From positions 1 through 14,015 of the forward strand of contig JAMOPC010000172.1 in assembly GCA_027064845.1 (NCBI GenBank): a stretch of 14,015 nt of DNA, given 5' to 3'. The DNA comes from Desulfurococcales archaeon (GTDB lineage Archaea; Thermoproteota; Thermoprotei_A; Sulfolobales; Desulfurococcaceae). Below the pieces are notes generated by a model. That model searched no databases and was not told the origin of the DNA. It saw only the letters and a list, made by a program, of their open reading frames with translations. This document shows, one piece after another, positions 13,572 through 14,015 of this stretch. The number at the start of each line of letters is the position of its first letter. The stretch's first letter is position 1. The translations under genes and the position numbers were made by a program.

Positions 13572-14015
13572 ATGTATTCAATCTCTAATATCTTAGCTGT
13601 CACACTCACAGCACTCATGCCTGGCATAGAAGCAAGAGGAGCCATTCCTCTCGCATTAGCCCTTGGCTTCGATCCATTCACAGGTTTACTTTTATCTTAT
13701 ACTGCTAGCTCGCTTCCATCAATAATACTTGTTTATGGGCTATCCTGGCTTGAGAAACACATTATCTCAAAGATCTCGTTAGCTAGAAAAATCTATGAGT
13801 ATGCATTAAGTAAGGCTAGGAAAAAAGCTAGAGAAGTAGAGAAATATAAAATAGTGTATATAGGGCTCACCCTATACGTCGCTATTCCTCTTCCACTAAC
13901 TGGTGTATGGACGGGCTCGCTGATTGCTCATATTCTTGGGTTAAATAAATGGAAATCAATAATGTCGATCTTTGCAGGTAATCTTATAGCTTGCACATTA
14001 ATCCTCCTCCCCAGC
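13572..14015 (+). CDS. Small multidrug export-family membrane protein (COG2426-like), partial at right edge
   Basis: A start at ATG 13572 opens 148 codons that run out of the window without a stop. The protein begins almost at once with a hydrophobic segment, then PGIEARGAIPLALALG (17-32), followed by a second membrane helix around residues 38-58. A basic cytoplasmic stretch ARKKAREVEKY and GLTLYVAIPLPLTGVWTGS lead into further hydrophobic helices. These conserved blocks are those of the so-called small multidrug export proteins (Pfam Sm_multidrug_ex), membrane proteins of about 150-170 residues, so most of the gene is probably here. The name rests on weak functional evidence, and actual transport is unproven. 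Only a weak GGGT lies before the start, and the DHH gene ends 33 bp upstream. Confidence 0.85.
   Translation, partial: MYSISNILAVTLTALMPGIEARGAIPLALALGFDPFTGLLLSYTASSLPSIILVYGLSWLEKHIISKISLARKIYEYALSKARKKAREVEKYKIVYIGLTLYVAIPLPLTGVWTGSLIAHILGLNKWKSIMSIFAGNLIACTLILLPS

Noticed and set aside
1..14015. tRNA, rRNA, CRISPR array, insertion sequence or attachment site
   Set aside because: No cloverleaf with a GGTTCRAATC-type arm, no regular repeats with spacers, no transposase frame and no long terminal repeats were seen on reading.

Overview
The window looks like a piece of a hyperthermophilic crenarchaeal chromosome, most likely a member of the Desulfurococcales of the Staphylothermus/Desulfurococcus type. 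This is inferred from the AT-rich DNA, AT-rich TATA boxes, GGTGA-type ribosome binding sites, very frequent TTG starts, and a gene set of GH57 enzymes, a GT5 glycogen synthase and archaeal HTH regulators. No mobile element, CRISPR array, tRNA or rRNA gene was seen.

Layout. Positions 1-968 hold two minus-strand genes: a regulator-like HTH protein that runs off the left edge, and an unrecognised protein with a possible winged helix. A divergent promoter region (969-1092) separates them from a plus-strand ABC exporter pair (ATPase and ABC-2 permease, 1093-3092). Just after the permease stop lies a candidate C/D box guide RNA (3100-3177). Both of its antisense elements match the same segment of 16S rRNA (helix 27 area), judged against archaeal 16S sequence recalled from memory. 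A winged-helix regulator follows (to 3763), then a maltokinase-like gene.

The core of the window (3795-12424) is an alpha-glucan (glycogen/maltodextrin) gene cluster: maltokinase-like kinase, MJ1611-type GH57 alpha-amylase, GH57 4-alpha-glucanotransferase, GT5 glycogen synthase, and an amylopullulanase-type GH57 enzyme flanked by beta-rich domains. Gaps are 50, 38 and 26 bp, with one 4-bp overlap. None has a signal peptide, so synthesis, remodelling and breakdown of intracellular glycogen is the simplest reading, with the kinase trapping a small sugar product such as maltose. All five genes appear to start with TTG.

Downstream are a DHH/DHHA1 phosphoesterase (12603-13538) and a small multidrug export-family (COG2426-like) membrane protein cut by the right edge.

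The most notable observations are: (1) the regulator at 3254-3763 and the amylase at 5315-6865 appear to share the same roughly 80-residue C-terminal domain, which would link a transcription factor to an enzyme of the adjacent pathway; (2) the dual-guide C/D RNA candidate; (3) inverted repeats at three predicted promoters of the regulator and glucan genes; (4) a maltokinase in a glycogen cluster with no TreS, GlgE or branching enzyme in view.
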